Source of the DNA: Plantactinospora endophytica
Lineage (GTDB): Bacteria > Actinomycetota > Actinomycetes > Mycobacteriales > Micromonosporaceae
Assembly (NCBI RefSeq): GCF_016862915.1
Contig: NZ_BONW01000008.1
Span: 124,001 to 188,000 of the forward strand
DNA length: 64,000 bases
Reading direction: 5' to 3'
Below the pieces are notes generated by a model. The model saw only the letters and a program-made list of their open reading frames with translations. It was not told where the DNA came from and did no database searches. Both the position numbers and the translations under genes were made by a program. Numbering within the stretch: position 1 is the first letter of the stretch; every line of letters starts with the position of its first letter. Shown one piece after another: positions 34,033-43,141 of the stretch.

Positions 34033-34482
34033 TCAATCCGGTCCGGCTTCCGATCCGTACACGTCGCGTCCGTCCGACCCCAGGCCGGTGATCCGGCGGA
34101 GGTCGGCCACCGACGGGGTTGGCCCCCGCAACGCCCGCTCGATGCGCGGGTTCGGTATCGGTGGCATCCACGAGTCGTGCACCGTGTTCAACCAGGTCAA
34201 GGCGATTCCGCCGGGCTCGCAGTCCGGCAGCAGACATGGGGAGCAGAGCCCGTCGTCGCCGGGCCAGTGCACTTCGGCCACCCGGCGGGCCGCCAACCTG
34301 ACCGGCCACTCCAGGTCGTCCGGGACCTTGCCGGCTTCCAGGATCGTCACCTTCAACGCCCACTCCAGCATCCAGCAGCGCCGGTCGCGGCAGTGCCGGC
34401 AGTCGCCCTCGGCGTGCTCGCGGACAATGCGGTGGGCGGCGGTGCTCGGGGATCCCTCCGGTTCCTCCGGCACCATGCTCAC
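34033..34482 (-). CDS. Small protein with two CxxC-type motifs, unknown
   Basis: A 149-residue protein with CRHCRDRRC near the N-terminus and CSPCLLPDC in the middle, suggesting two metal- or thiol-binding knuckles. Conserved-looking core: EWPVRLAARRVAEVHWPGDDGLCSPC and PPIPNPRIERAL. The GTG at 34482 overlaps the upstream small gene's stop (GTGA), so both are one translational unit. I do not recognise the family. Position downstream of an XRE/TPR regulator suggests a regulated partner. Confidence 0.65.
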   Translation of the reverse strand: MSMVPEEPEGSPSTAAHRIVREHAEGDCRHCRDRRCWMLEWALKVTILEAGKVPDDLEWPVRLAARRVAEVHWPGDDGLCSPCLLPDCEPGGIALTWLNTVHDSWMPPIPNPRIERALRGPTPSVADLRRITGLGSDGRDVYGSEAGPD

Positions 34483-34688
34483 GGCGTCCCGTCCGGGCTC
34501 GGCCAGGTTGCGTTCATCAGGATCGCCGCCGCGTGGCTCCGCAACCACTCCTGGTCGGTCCGTCGGCGTACCGCGCCGAGCAGTGCCATGCACCCACCTC
34601 GAGGAGCGCACTCGTCGCACCGGCCGCCGTTGGTGTGCGCCTCGAATATCCGCTGGTCTGTGGCCAGCAGCTCCGGAATAGTCACCAT
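34479..34688 (-). CDS. 69-residue protein with a CxxC motif, unknown
   Basis: MVTIPELLATDQRIFEAHTNG is followed by GRCDECAPRGGCMALL, a C-x2-C-x5-C pattern like that in the coupled downstream protein. Translation is supported by an AAGGAG site just upstream and by GTGA coupling at its end. A zinc-knuckle or redox role is possible. No family recognised. Confidence 0.65.
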   Translation of the reverse strand: MVTIPELLATDQRIFEAHTNGGRCDECAPRGGCMALLGAVRRRTDQEWLRSHAAAILMNATWPSPDGTP

Positions 34689-34756
34689 CACGCTCCTTCC
34701 GGTCGTGGCGCCCCGGATCTCAGATCACGGAGCGCCACTCTCCACCTGATTCGGCG

Positions 34757-34794
34757 CCGGTCCGGGCCTGAACGGGGGACCAAGCCCGGACCGG
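34757..34794 (-). terminator. Rho-independent-type hairpin downstream of the XRE gene
   Basis: CCGGTCCGGGC (34757-34767) and GCCCGGACCGG (34784-34794) form a perfect 11-bp stem with a 16-base loop in the 245-base gap after the XRE/TPR gene. No T-run follows. If active, the small Cys-protein pair needs its own promoter or readthrough. Confidence 0.6.
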
Positions 34795-34933
34795 CCGGAA
34801 GGCGTGTGCGGTGGGCTCCGCTGGGAGCCCGATCACGCTTTCCTGTCGGTAGTCTCAGAGCAACGCAGGGTGCCAGGCCAGGGTAAGGCCGTCCGCTGGC
34901 GTAGGCCGCCGTCCGCTGGCGGCGTGGGAGACG

Positions 34934-36106
34934 TCAGCGATACGGCCGGTACGTCTCGTAGGCATCTCGAAGATCTCGTGCCTCGCTGATGCCGGTGCCC
35001 TCGACCCGGGTGACGACCTCCGTCGCGCGCCACCAGTTCGACGCCACCACCCTGCCGGACGTGATCGCGGCTTCGGCTACGGCTGAAGCTTCGTCGGGCT
35101 TGCCTGCGGCCAGTAACGCCAAGCCGAGGTCGAGCCGTGCCGACGCCGTACGTCTCGGCCGGCCGGCGCCGTCGAGATCCGCGACCACCTCGCGGGCGTA
35201 CCTCTCGGCGGCAGGGTCGCCGACCCAGGCCAGCGTCGTCGCGGTGTACGACAGTGCCTTGCCCGGGTCGTACCGGTAGTGGTGTTCGGGGCGGTCAGGG
35301 GGCGGCAGCGGGGAAGCCAGTCGGGCGACCCGGTCCAGCGCCGAACGGGTCTCGCGTCGGTGTCCCATCCGTGCCCAGGCGCGCCCCTCCTGGGCGGTCG
35401 CCTGGATGTACGCCGAACTGCCCCGTGGTGCCACAGCCTGCGCCTGCCGGGACAGGTCGAGCGCCCGGCGGTAGTCGCCGCCGGTCAACACCTCCCATGC
35501 GCGGGTCTCCAGGCACCACGCCTGGATCTCCCGGTGCTCGGCGTGACCGGCAAGTTGCGCGGCTGCGGCCAGGTGTCGATCCGCCGCCGCCCGCTGCCGC
35601 AGGTCGATGTGCACGGTGGCCCGGAGCAGTGCCAACCATCCGCCGGCCACGAGCAGCCGACGGTGCTGTTCGAGCGTGCACCGGCTGCCCAACAGCCTGC
35701 CGATCTGGGCCAGAGCCTGCCGGACCTGAGGAAGCAGATCCGTAGGACGGGTCGTCGCGTACCCGCTCGCCAGATCGTCGACCGCGCGCTCGATGTGGTC
35801 GAGCACATCCGCGCCTACGCCACTTGCGTCGGCCAGGCGGAGCAGTTCCAGCGCCTCGGCCTCGTCCCGGTCCGATGTCGATGCCGCGACAAGCGAGGCA
35901 AGGCGGCCGTTCGCGTCCAGAACCTGGTCAAGGTGGTGGGCGACTTCCGTGCTGGGCTGCTTCCGACCGGTCTCCAACTCGTGCAGGTGGCTCTTGGCGC
36001 GATGAGCCAGCCGACCGAGGTCGCGCAGCGACAGGCCACGGTCGAGTCGGAGTCGACGGAGGGTCTGGGCGAAGTACGGGTCGACGTCGGGCACGGTGGA
36101 TCCCAT
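34934..36106 (-). CDS. XRE-family regulator with TPR-like sensor domain
   Basis: A 390-residue protein: XRE HTH at about residues 10-65 (FAQTLRRLRLDRGLSLRDLGRLAHRAKSHLHELETGRKQPS) and a long helical region with TPR-like repeats (DRHLAAAAQLAGHAEHREIQAWCLETRAWEVLTGGDYRRALDLSRQAQAVA). Such proteins sense peptides or small signals in actinobacteria. The ATG at 36106 opens just before the HTH; the longer frame upstream is not supported. Divergent from the Cip1-like gene. Confidence 0.85.
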   Translation of the reverse strand: MGSTVPDVDPYFAQTLRRLRLDRGLSLRDLGRLAHRAKSHLHELETGRKQPSTEVAHHLDQVLDANGRLASLVAASTSDRDEAEALELLRLADASGVGADVLDHIERAVDDLASGYATTRPTDLLPQVRQALAQIGRLLGSRCTLEQHRRLLVAGGWLALLRATVHIDLRQRAAADRHLAAAAQLAGHAEHREIQAWCLETRAWEVLTGGDYRRALDLSRQAQAVAPRGSSAYIQATAQEGRAWARMGHRRETRSALDRVARLASPLPPPDRPEHHYRYDPGKALSYTATTLAWVGDPAAERYAREVVADLDGAGRPRRTASARLDLGLALLAAGKPDEASAVAEAAITSGRVVASNWWRATEVVTRVEGTGISEARDLRDAYETYRPYR

Positions 36107-36293
36107 CCCAGGTAGCGGACTGGGTGACGCCCCGCCGGCCGCTACTGTGGCGGGCCGTTGGTTCGGACGGTACAAGAGCGGCGACGTCACCGTACCGGTT
36201 CTGCCGGTTGTGGGATGCGTGCCGCCGCCCCTCGCCGCCCACCAGTTGAGGCGGGGTAGCGACCTCCATCGATATCTGTCATGCTTCTGCGCC

Positions 36294-37100
36294 ATGGCCG
36301 GGTTGACGAAGCGGGTTCCCCTGATCCTCCTCACCGCCGTCGCGGTGCTCGCCAGCGGCGGCGCCGCGCAGGCCGGCGACGGCCCGTCCGGGCACGGCGG
36401 TGGCGGTCCAGGCGCCTGCGGTCCGCGTACGTTGCTGTTCTGCGAGGACTTCGAACGGCTGCCGACCGGCGGCGCCGCGTCGCTGGCCTGGGGGATCGAC
36501 ACCAAGGACGGGACGCTGACCGTCGAGCGGCAGCGGCGTGACAAGGTGCTGCGGGTGCACACCGAGGGGAACGGCCGGGCCTTTCTCAAGGTGGACGACT
36601 TCGCCGCACCCGGCAACAGCTTCTACGGCCGGATCCGGTTGAAGGTGGACGCCTTCCCGACCGCACCCGACTGGGCGCACTTCACCCTCGTGGAGGCGAC
36701 CGGTCCGGGCAGCGCCGAGGTGGTCCGGCCGATCGGCGGCCAGTGGGCCCCACCGCTCGGCGCGTCGTACTGGGGGATCGGCGCCGACGGCGGCCCGACC
36801 GGCGACTGGACCAACTGGCGGGAGTCCGCGCCGACCGTCGAGGACCGGTGGCAGTGCTTCGAGTGGCAGTGGGACGCCGCCGACAACCGGGTCGCGGTCT
36901 GGATCGACGGCGTCGCCCAGCCGGAGATGACGGTGAACACCACCGAACACGGCGGCAACCCGGTCGACTTCGTGCTGCCCCGGGCCGACACGGTGAAGAT
37001 CGGCTGGCAGCTCTACCAGGGTGGCCCCACGCCGGACCACTTCGACCTGTGGCTGGACGACATCGCCCTCGCCCCGCACCGGGTCGGCTGCGGTCGCTGA
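36294..37100 (+). CDS. Secreted Cip1-like carbohydrate-active protein
   Basis: A 268-residue protein with a signal peptide (KRVPLILLTAVAVLASGGAAQA) and a beta-jellyroll domain containing LLFCEDFERLPTG, PGNSFYGRIRLKVDAFPTAPDWAHFTLVEATG, SYWGIGADGGPTGDWTNW and FDLWLDDIALAPHRVGC. I recall this layout from Cip1, the cellulose-induced protein of Trichoderma and its actinomycete homologues, related in fold to PL20-type lyases. Enzymatic activity is not established for the family. ATG 36294 is followed directly by the signal peptide. Confidence 0.75.
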   Translation: MAGLTKRVPLILLTAVAVLASGGAAQAGDGPSGHGGGGPGACGPRTLLFCEDFERLPTGGAASLAWGIDTKDGTLTVERQRRDKVLRVHTEGNGRAFLKVDDFAAPGNSFYGRIRLKVDAFPTAPDWAHFTLVEATGPGSAEVVRPIGGQWAPPLGASYWGIGADGGPTGDWTNWRESAPTVEDRWQCFEWQWDAADNRVAVWIDGVAQPEMTVNTTEHGGNPVDFVLPRADTVKIGWQLYQGGPTPDHFDLWLDDIALAPHRVGCGR

Positions 37101-37228
37101 GTCCGCCAGGGGCGGCGCCTTCCGGCACGGAGCGTGACACGCGATCCGATCAACGCTCGCAAAGCGAGGGTCGACGGAGGGGATACCCTGGTGTTCCGTC
37201 CCCCTGATCCGTACGGAGAGTTGATCTC

Positions 37229-37268
37229 GTGACCGCCCCCGACCTCTCGTGACCGCCCCCAACGACGG
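37229..37268 (+). repeat. 20-bp tandem duplication of a translation start
   Basis: The start region GTGACCGCCCCC occurs at 37229 and again at 37249. The first GTG lies 8 bases after a GGAGAG site (37215-37220) and reads V-T-A-P-D-L-S then TGA, the stop overlapping the second GTG as GTGA. Confidence 0.9.
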
Positions 37269-38100
37269 AGGCTACCCCGCCTTCCCGATCGACGTCCCGA
37301 CCTCCGCCCGGATGTACGACTATTCCCTCGGCGGCAAGGACAACTTCCCGGTGGACCGGGCGGCGGTGCAGTTCGTCAACTCGCAGTATCCGGCCAGTCT
37401 GGACGTGACCCGGGAGAACCGGCTCTTCCTCTACCGGGCGGTCCGGTTCCTCGCCCGTGACCTGGGCATCCAGCAGTTCCTCGACCTGGGCAGCGGGCTG
37501 CCGACCCAGGCGAACGTGCACCAGGTGGCGCAGCGGTTCCAGCCCGGCGCCCGGGTGGTCTACGTCGACTCCGACCCGATCGTGCTGGCGCACGGGCGTG
37601 CCCTGCTGGCCGACGACGAGACGACCCGGGTGATCGCCGCCGACGTCACCGAGCCGGAGCGGATCCTGGCCGACGAGGACGTCCGCAAGATGATCGACTT
37701 CTCTCGGCCGGTCGGAGTGCTGTTGCTCTCCGTGACCCATTCCATCGTCGACGACGACAAGATCCGGCACCTACTCGCAGTGATCCGCGAGGCGATGAGT
37801 TCGGACAGCTACCTGTGCTACTCGCAGTTGGCCGGTACGGACCAGGCGGGGGTGGACGCCGGCAACGCGATGGTGGCGAAGATGGGCATCACCTGGAAGA
37901 ACCGGATGGTCGACGAGGTGGCCGAGTTCGTCCGCGACTTCGAGCCGGTCGAGCCGGGGCTGGTCGACGTCAAGACGTGGCGCCCGGATCCCGACCAGCC
38001 GCCGCTGGCGCCGGTCGACGAGGCGCTCCGCCCCTACCTGGGCAAGGGTGCCGAGGAGACCCGGTTCTACGAGTACGGTGGCGTGCTGCGCCGGCCCTGA
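37249..38100 (+). CDS. DUF574/PF04672-type S-adenosyl-methionine methyltransferase
   Basis: A 283-residue protein with PTSARMYDYSLGGKDNFPVDR, the SAM-binding FLDLGSGLPTQANVHQVAQ and VVYVDSDPIVLAHGRALL, characteristic of the SAM-dependent methyltransferase family abundant in Streptomyces and Micromonosporaceae. The physiological substrate is unknown for the family. The GTG at 37249 is chosen because the upstream duplicated GTG (37229) runs into a stop after seven codons and couples into this start. Confidence 0.9.
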   Translation: MTAPNDGGYPAFPIDVPTSARMYDYSLGGKDNFPVDRAAVQFVNSQYPASLDVTRENRLFLYRAVRFLARDLGIQQFLDLGSGLPTQANVHQVAQRFQPGARVVYVDSDPIVLAHGRALLADDETTRVIAADVTEPERILADEDVRKMIDFSRPVGVLLLSVTHSIVDDDKIRHLLAVIREAMSSDSYLCYSQLAGTDQAGVDAGNAMVAKMGITWKNRMVDEVAEFVRDFEPVEPGLVDVKTWRPDPDQPPLAPVDEALRPYLGKGAEETRFYEYGGVLRRP

Positions 38101-38112
38101 CGGCTCGGGCCG

Positions 38113-38152
38113 CCTGTGGTGGGACGATGCCGGGGCACCGCCCCACCACAGG
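38113..38152. terminator. Bidirectional terminator hairpin
   Basis: CCTGTGGTGGG (38113-38123) and CCCACCACAGG (38142-38152) form a perfect 11-bp stem with an 18-base loop between two convergent genes. Confidence 0.75.
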
Positions 38153-38167
38153 TGTCACCGCGTCAGG

Positions 38168-40564
38168 TCAGAGCCGGGCGCAGTCGCCGGAGCGCAGCCC
38201 CCGGACCTCGTTGCGGGCGCCGAAGTCGGCGACCGTGCCGTTGCCGGTGCAGGAGAGCGCGCCGGTGATCCGGTTGCCGGCCAGCGTCAGCCCGTGTGCA
38301 CCGGCCGCGTTGCCGGTCAACCGGACCGCGCCGCTGAACGTGCTGCCGGCGCTCGTGACCGAGCCCGTCGTCCCGCTGACCTGGACCGATCCGCTGACCG
38401 TGGTGCCGAGAAACTGCACCACGGCGGCCCGGTCGGTGCTGATCCCGCCGGCCACCGTGCCGCCCGAGACGACCAGCGAGGCCCCCGGACGTACGCTGAT
38501 CCGGCCGGCCACCCGCGCGTCCCGCAGGCAGGTCACCCCGCTGTCGACGGTCAGGTTGCCGGCCTGGGCCCCGGAGATCGTCCTGGTGCAGGCCGGTGAC
38601 GAACCGGGCAGTACGGTGGCCTTGAACTCGTCCGCCGAGCCGATGTTGCCGGCCGCGTCGATCGCCCGGTGCTCGACGGTGTGCGTGCCGTAGCCCGGCT
38701 CGGTCTCCTCGAAGACCGCCTTGGACAGCCCGCCCGAGCCGAGGTTGCCGTAGACCAGCGACTTGACGACCGTACCGGTCGGGGTGAACAGGAACGGCGT
38801 ACCGGCCGGGGCGTCGGGCCAGCCGAAGTAGTTGAACCAGCCGTCCCGGTCCAGCCGGAACTCGCCGACGGTGAACCCGGGCCGGTCGTCGGTCGGGTCG
38901 AGCCCCATCGTGAACCGCTCGAAGTAGACCGGGTGCGGGGTGGCGCCCGGCAGCGTCGTGACCGGGGTCGACAGCGTCGCCGTGGTGCCCGCCTCGATGT
39001 TGTCGACGGTCCAGGTCCGGGTGTCCGAGTCGCCGCCCGGCGCGGCCGGATCGGTCACCGTGGCGGTGAGCTGGTAGCTGCCCGGCACCAGCCGCAGCGC
39101 CCCGAGGTCGAGGTTACGGCTGTTGTGCGGGTTGGCCAGTACCTTGCCGTCCAGCCGCCAGGTCACGTCCAGCACCCGGTCGACCGGGTGCGTGGTCTCG
39201 ACGTACACCACGTCCTGGCCGCCGACCGAGCGCTCGTCGGTCTGGGTGGAGGCGGTGAACGCCACGTCCACCGGCGACGGTGCGGTCGGCTCGGCGCCGA
39301 CCGTCCACTGCCGGCTCTGGGTGAACGCCGGCCCGTTGCGGATCGCCGGGTCCCGGACGAACTCGGTCGGGTCCGAGACCGTCACCCGTACGACGTCGCC
39401 GGGCTGGACGTCCAGGTCGGCGAGGTCGAGGTTCCGGCTGTTGTTCGTGTCCGGCACCGCCACACCGTCGACCGCCCAGCGCACGTCCAGTTCGTGGTAG
39501 GCCGGATGCGGAGTCTCCACCCAGAGCACGTCGTCGCGCCCGACCGCCCGGTCCGTCGGGGTCGAGGAGAGCGCCAGCGCGTTGGTGCCCCGCCGACCGG
39601 AGATCCGCTGCGTCATGATCTCCCGGCTGACCTGGTCGTAGTGGAAGCCGATCCAACGCATGATGGAGTGCTCGCTGGGCCGCCAGACGCCGGAGGTGGA
39701 GTACATGCCGCTCTCGTAGCGGCCGATCTTCCCGCCGGACTCGCTCTCCTCGCCGAGCCAGCGCCACCACTTCGCCTGCTGGTCGATCATCTGCTGTTCC
39801 GTGAGCCGGGTGTGGTGCCGGGAGTCCGGCTCCGCGCAGTTGGTGGTGCAGTACGGTCCGCCGGGGTCGGGCCGGTTCGAGTACGGGTACTCGTCCTGCA
39901 ACTGTCCGAGGGAGTGGCCCAGCTCGTGCGGGCTGATCAGCGGTCCCTGCGGTGCGCCGCCCGAGGTGGTGGCGTTGGTGCCGCCGATCCCGCCGTACGT
40001 GTCGGTGTTGGCGATCGCCAGGATCTGCCGGTTGTTGGCGGTCACCCCGAGCGGGGCGACGAGCTGCTGGAGATAGCGGTTCAGCGCCTGGGTGCCGTAC
40101 TGCTGGAAGGTGATGCCCCGGGCCAACGGGTTGGTGCAGCCGTCCGAGTAGTGCAGCCCGAGCGGGGTGATCCGGTTCGGGTCCGGCGGGTCGTCGTCCG
40201 GGTCGCAGCGGATGCCGGAGGCACCGGAGACGATCTCGATCACGTAGACGTTGAAGTAGTTCCGGTAGCTGCGGTACGGCTCGATGCTCCACTGCACGTT
40301 CATGTGCCGGTCCACGTCGGCGTGGAACTTCGGCAGCTCGGCGGCGGTGTAGCCGTCACCGAGCAGGATCAGGTTGAGCCGCTCGCTGGCCGGGCCGGTG
40401 ACCTGGAGCGGAACGAGGCGGGCACTGCCGACCTCGGGCTCGGCGGCGGCCCGGCCGGGCTGGGCCAGGGTCAGCATCCCGGCTACCAGGGCGAGCGTGG
40501 CCAGCCCGGCGATCCTCAACCGGCCCGACATCGTCGGTCTGCGCGAAAGGAACTGTGGTCTCAT
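38168..40564 (-). CDS. Secreted M64-family metallopeptidase
   Basis: A 798-residue protein. A signal peptide (about 15-40, LATLALVAGMLTLAQPGRAAA) precedes an M64 (IgA peptidase) domain with the zinc motif HELGHSLGQLQDEY, His213, Glu214 and His217. Two immunoglobulin-like repeats follow (each with ...VETPHP...LDVRW..DG and NSRNLDL), then a beta-rich region and a C-terminal Ser/Thr/Gly-rich repeat domain ending LRSGDCARL. Probably degrades extracellular or host proteins. ATG 40564 has AGGTGA spacing. Convergent with the methyltransferase. Confidence 0.88.
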   Translation of the reverse strand: MRPQFLSRRPTMSGRLRIAGLATLALVAGMLTLAQPGRAAAEPEVGSARLVPLQVTGPASERLNLILLGDGYTAAELPKFHADVDRHMNVQWSIEPYRSYRNYFNVYVIEIVSGASGIRCDPDDDPPDPNRITPLGLHYSDGCTNPLARGITFQQYGTQALNRYLQQLVAPLGVTANNRQILAIANTDTYGGIGGTNATTSGGAPQGPLISPHELGHSLGQLQDEYPYSNRPDPGGPYCTTNCAEPDSRHHTRLTEQQMIDQQAKWWRWLGEESESGGKIGRYESGMYSTSGVWRPSEHSIMRWIGFHYDQVSREIMTQRISGRRGTNALALSSTPTDRAVGRDDVLWVETPHPAYHELDVRWAVDGVAVPDTNNSRNLDLADLDVQPGDVVRVTVSDPTEFVRDPAIRNGPAFTQSRQWTVGAEPTAPSPVDVAFTASTQTDERSVGGQDVVYVETTHPVDRVLDVTWRLDGKVLANPHNSRNLDLGALRLVPGSYQLTATVTDPAAPGGDSDTRTWTVDNIEAGTTATLSTPVTTLPGATPHPVYFERFTMGLDPTDDRPGFTVGEFRLDRDGWFNYFGWPDAPAGTPFLFTPTGTVVKSLVYGNLGSGGLSKAVFEETEPGYGTHTVEHRAIDAAGNIGSADEFKATVLPGSSPACTRTISGAQAGNLTVDSGVTCLRDARVAGRISVRPGASLVVSGGTVAGGISTDRAAVVQFLGTTVSGSVQVSGTTGSVTSAGSTFSGAVRLTGNAAGAHGLTLAGNRITGALSCTGNGTVADFGARNEVRGLRSGDCARL

Positions 40565-40794
40565 CGACGTCACCTGCCGGACTCGGGGGTGGTCGGCTCC
40601 GGGATCATGCCCGGAACGGAACAGTCGGCATAGATCATCGGGGAAGGCTAACCCGGTGCGGCACGGCCGGTCATCCATCAATTGCCGCAAGTATCCGCCG
40701 CCGTCCCGACACCACTGCTGACCTCGCCCGGAGCGGTTCCGGGCGGCCGTCTACCATCTACCGGTCGCAGCCACGCGAATTGCCGGAAGGGCAG

Positions 40795-41829
40795 ATGAGC
40801 CAGTACGCGTTGTTGATTTCCCCGTCGTCGAACCGCGTCTACGCGGACGCCTCGGTCGCGCTGACCCGGGCCGAGTTGGCGGTCTTCGACCGGGCCGTGC
40901 TCGGCGGCCGGCTCTCCGACATCACGGAGACGGTGCTCGGCGGCGTCCGCTACGTCACCTTCGCCGCCGACCGGCTCGACGAACGGGACGTCGCGTACCT
41001 GGCGAACCTGTCGTCGATCTACGTGTTGTTCGAGGTCACCGGTGGGCTGCTCCGGCCGGTCGAGCTGCGCCCGCTGGACCGCTTCGACGACGACCTGCTG
41101 ACCATCCCGAAGTACCCGGGCAAGACCAACGAGCAGTTCACGAAACTGCTGCTCAACGTGACGCTGCTCGGCTCGGCGTTCGCCCCCGAGATGCTGGACC
41201 GGAAGATCCGGGTGCTCGACCCGCTCTGCGGCCGGGGCACCACGCTCAACCAGGCGCTGATGTACGGGTACGACGCCGCCGGGGTGGACCACGACCGGAC
41301 CGACTTCGAGGCGTACTCGACGTACATCCAGACGTGGCTGAAGCGTAAGCGGGTGAAGCACCGGGCCGAGTCCGGGCCGGTACGCCGAAACCGGCAGGTG
41401 GTGGCCCGCCGGTTGCAGGTCAGCCTGGCCGCCGACAAGGAGTCCTACCGGGCGGGGCAGACCCAACTGCTGGACGTGGTGCAGGCGGACACGGTGCGCA
41501 GTGGCGAGTTCTTCCGGCCCGGCACCCAGGACGTCCTGGTGGCGGACGCCCCGTACGGCGTACAGCACGGCAGCCGGAGCGCCGGGCGGGGGCTGGCGCG
41601 CAGCCCGCTCGACCTGCTCGCCGAGGCGGTGCCGGTCTGGGCGGACCTGCTCCGGCCCGGTGGCGCGCTCGGCATCTCCTGGAACACCAACGTGGCCCGT
41701 CGGTCCGAGGCGGCCCGGATCCTCGCCGACGCCGGGCTGGAGGTGCTGGACGACGGCCCGTACCTGGAGTTCGGCCACCGCGTCGACCAGGCGATCGTCC
41801 GGGACGTGCTGGTCGCCCGCAGGAACTGA
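40795..41829 (+). CDS. TRM11-like SAM-dependent methyltransferase
   Basis: A 344-residue protein with an N-terminal region of about 110 residues and a Rossmann methyltransferase domain: VLDPLCGRGTTLNQALMYGYDAAGVDHD (SAM binding) and VADAPYGVQHG (catalytic motif IV, DAPY in place of DPPY). This is the TRM11/UPF0020 class that methylates guanine in RNA, or possibly DNA. The ATG at 40795 has a GGAAGGG site. No restriction partner is nearby, so tRNA or rRNA modification is more likely than restriction-modification (inference). Confidence 0.83.
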   Translation: MSQYALLISPSSNRVYADASVALTRAELAVFDRAVLGGRLSDITETVLGGVRYVTFAADRLDERDVAYLANLSSIYVLFEVTGGLLRPVELRPLDRFDDDLLTIPKYPGKTNEQFTKLLLNVTLLGSAFAPEMLDRKIRVLDPLCGRGTTLNQALMYGYDAAGVDHDRTDFEAYSTYIQTWLKRKRVKHRAESGPVRRNRQVVARRLQVSLAADKESYRAGQTQLLDVVQADTVRSGEFFRPGTQDVLVADAPYGVQHGSRSAGRGLARSPLDLLAEAVPVWADLLRPGGALGISWNTNVARRSEAARILADAGLEVLDDGPYLEFGHRVDQAIVRDVLVARRN

Positions 41830-41901
41830 CCGCGCTTGCGGTGCCCGACCCGGAGGTGAGGTAGGGCACCGTCCGGCGGTGTGCGCGGCTCGGACATCGG
41901 G

Positions 41902-41945
41902 CCGGGCACCGTCCGGCCGGGGCGGGGTGGCCGGACGGTGCCCGG
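41902..41945. terminator. Strong bidirectional terminator hairpin
   Basis: CCGGGCACCGTCCGGCC (41902-41918) and its perfect complement (41929-41945) form a 17-bp stem with a 10-base loop GGGGCGGGGT between convergent genes. A partial extra copy of the arm (GGGCACCGTCCGGC) lies at 41863-41876. Confidence 0.85.
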
Positions 41946-41953
41946 TTACCGGG

Positions 41954-42892
41954 TCAGTAGCTGCAACCGCTGGTGGGCAGGCTGGTCGCGGCCGGCGGGG
42001 TGACGCCGTCGTAGAGAGCCAGCAGGAAGTTCTGCGGGCAGCGGAGGGTACCGCTGGTGCGGATGCCGAAGTGCAGGTGTGGGCCGGTCGAGTTGCCGGT
42101 GTTGCCGGTCGAGCCGATCCGCTGTCCGGCCGTGACGGTGGCACCGGACGCCACCGACCAGGCGGAGAAGTGGCAGTACGTGTAGACCGCCCCGTCGGTG
42201 CCGGTCAGGTTGATGCCCTGGCCGCAACTGCTGTCGTTGATCCGGACCACGGTGCCGGCCCGGACGGCGTACGCGGCGGTGCCGGTCGGCACCGGCAGGT
42301 CGATCGCCGGGTAGTCGTGGTGCGGGTCGTCGTACTCGCTGCGCGGCAGCGCGGACTTGGGGAGCGGCATCGAGAAGCTGGTGCCGCCACCGGTGGCGGT
42401 GGTGATCCGGACCGCGTCGGCGACGACGTACCCGGTGCCGTTGGTCCACCGGCTGACGCCGACCGCGTTGTAGTCCCCGGCGGCGAGCGGGAAGGTGCCC
42501 AGGGCGACCCACCGGCCGCCGTTGGTCCGCTGGTTGACCGCGATGCTCTGGTTGCCGTTCGTGGCGGCGACGATGAACGGGGTGGCGTTGTTGTAACCGG
42601 GGTCGGCGGGGTAGAAGACCTCCACCAGGTAACTGCCGGCGCTCGGGACGTTGACCTTGAACCAGGCGGCGTCGCTGGCGGTGGTGTCGGGGGTGGCGAA
42701 GCGGTAGTCGGGGCCCTGCCGGTCGGTGGACCAGGTGGACGTACCCCAGTTGGCGCTGGCGGTGAAGCGGCCGGCGGTGGCGTTGTCCACGGTCACCGTC
42801 GCGGCGCTGGCGGGAGTCGCCGTGAGCAGGATCGGGGCGGCCAGTGCCGCCGCGGTCAGGATGGCCAGGCTACGTGCGTATCCGGTCTTCAT
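41954..42892 (-). CDS. Secreted M23 (LytM) peptidase with N-terminal golvesin-like domain
   Basis: A 312-residue protein. Signal peptide with ASA30 cleavage site; residues about 32-165 resemble the golvesin/Xly-type beta-sandwich (VTVDNATAGRFTASANWGTST, WFKVNVPSAGSYLVEVFYPA). Residues about 185-290 form an M23 zinc peptidase with HDYPAIDLPVPTGT, TYCHFSAW and the STGPHLHFGI motif. It would cut peptidoglycan peptide bridges, acting on the own wall during growth or on competitors. ATG 42892 has GAAGGG upstream. Confidence 0.87.
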   Translation of the reverse strand: MKTGYARSLAILTAAALAAPILLTATPASAATVTVDNATAGRFTASANWGTSTWSTDRQGPDYRFATPDTTASDAAWFKVNVPSAGSYLVEVFYPADPGYNNATPFIVAATNGNQSIAVNQRTNGGRWVALGTFPLAAGDYNAVGVSRWTNGTGYVVADAVRITTATGGGTSFSMPLPKSALPRSEYDDPHHDYPAIDLPVPTGTAAYAVRAGTVVRINDSSCGQGINLTGTDGAVYTYCHFSAWSVASGATVTAGQRIGSTGNTGNSTGPHLHFGIRTSGTLRCPQNFLLALYDGVTPPAATSLPTSGCSY

Positions 42893-43141
42893 CGATGAGC
42901 CCTTCGGGCGCAGGCGAGGCGAAAAGTTGAAGGTATTTAACCAATCGCAAGCGTGCTTGGAAAGACTTCTACATCGATACACGGCTGTGTAGGTCGGCGC
43001 CGAGGTCAACGCGGTAAGCGGAGTATCCGGGTAAATGTGGCCATTGCGATATTCGGGGGAGTTGTTCGGTTTAGAGTGACGGGGTGGCGGAGCCGGCCGC
43101 CGGACCGGCGGCTCGGTACGGGGTGCGCCACGGGGGGCCGG

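Noticed and set aside
40795-41829. DNA methyltransferase of a restriction system
   Set aside because: Motif IV and the layout fit the TRM11/UPF0020 RNA methyltransferase class better, and no restriction gene is nearby.
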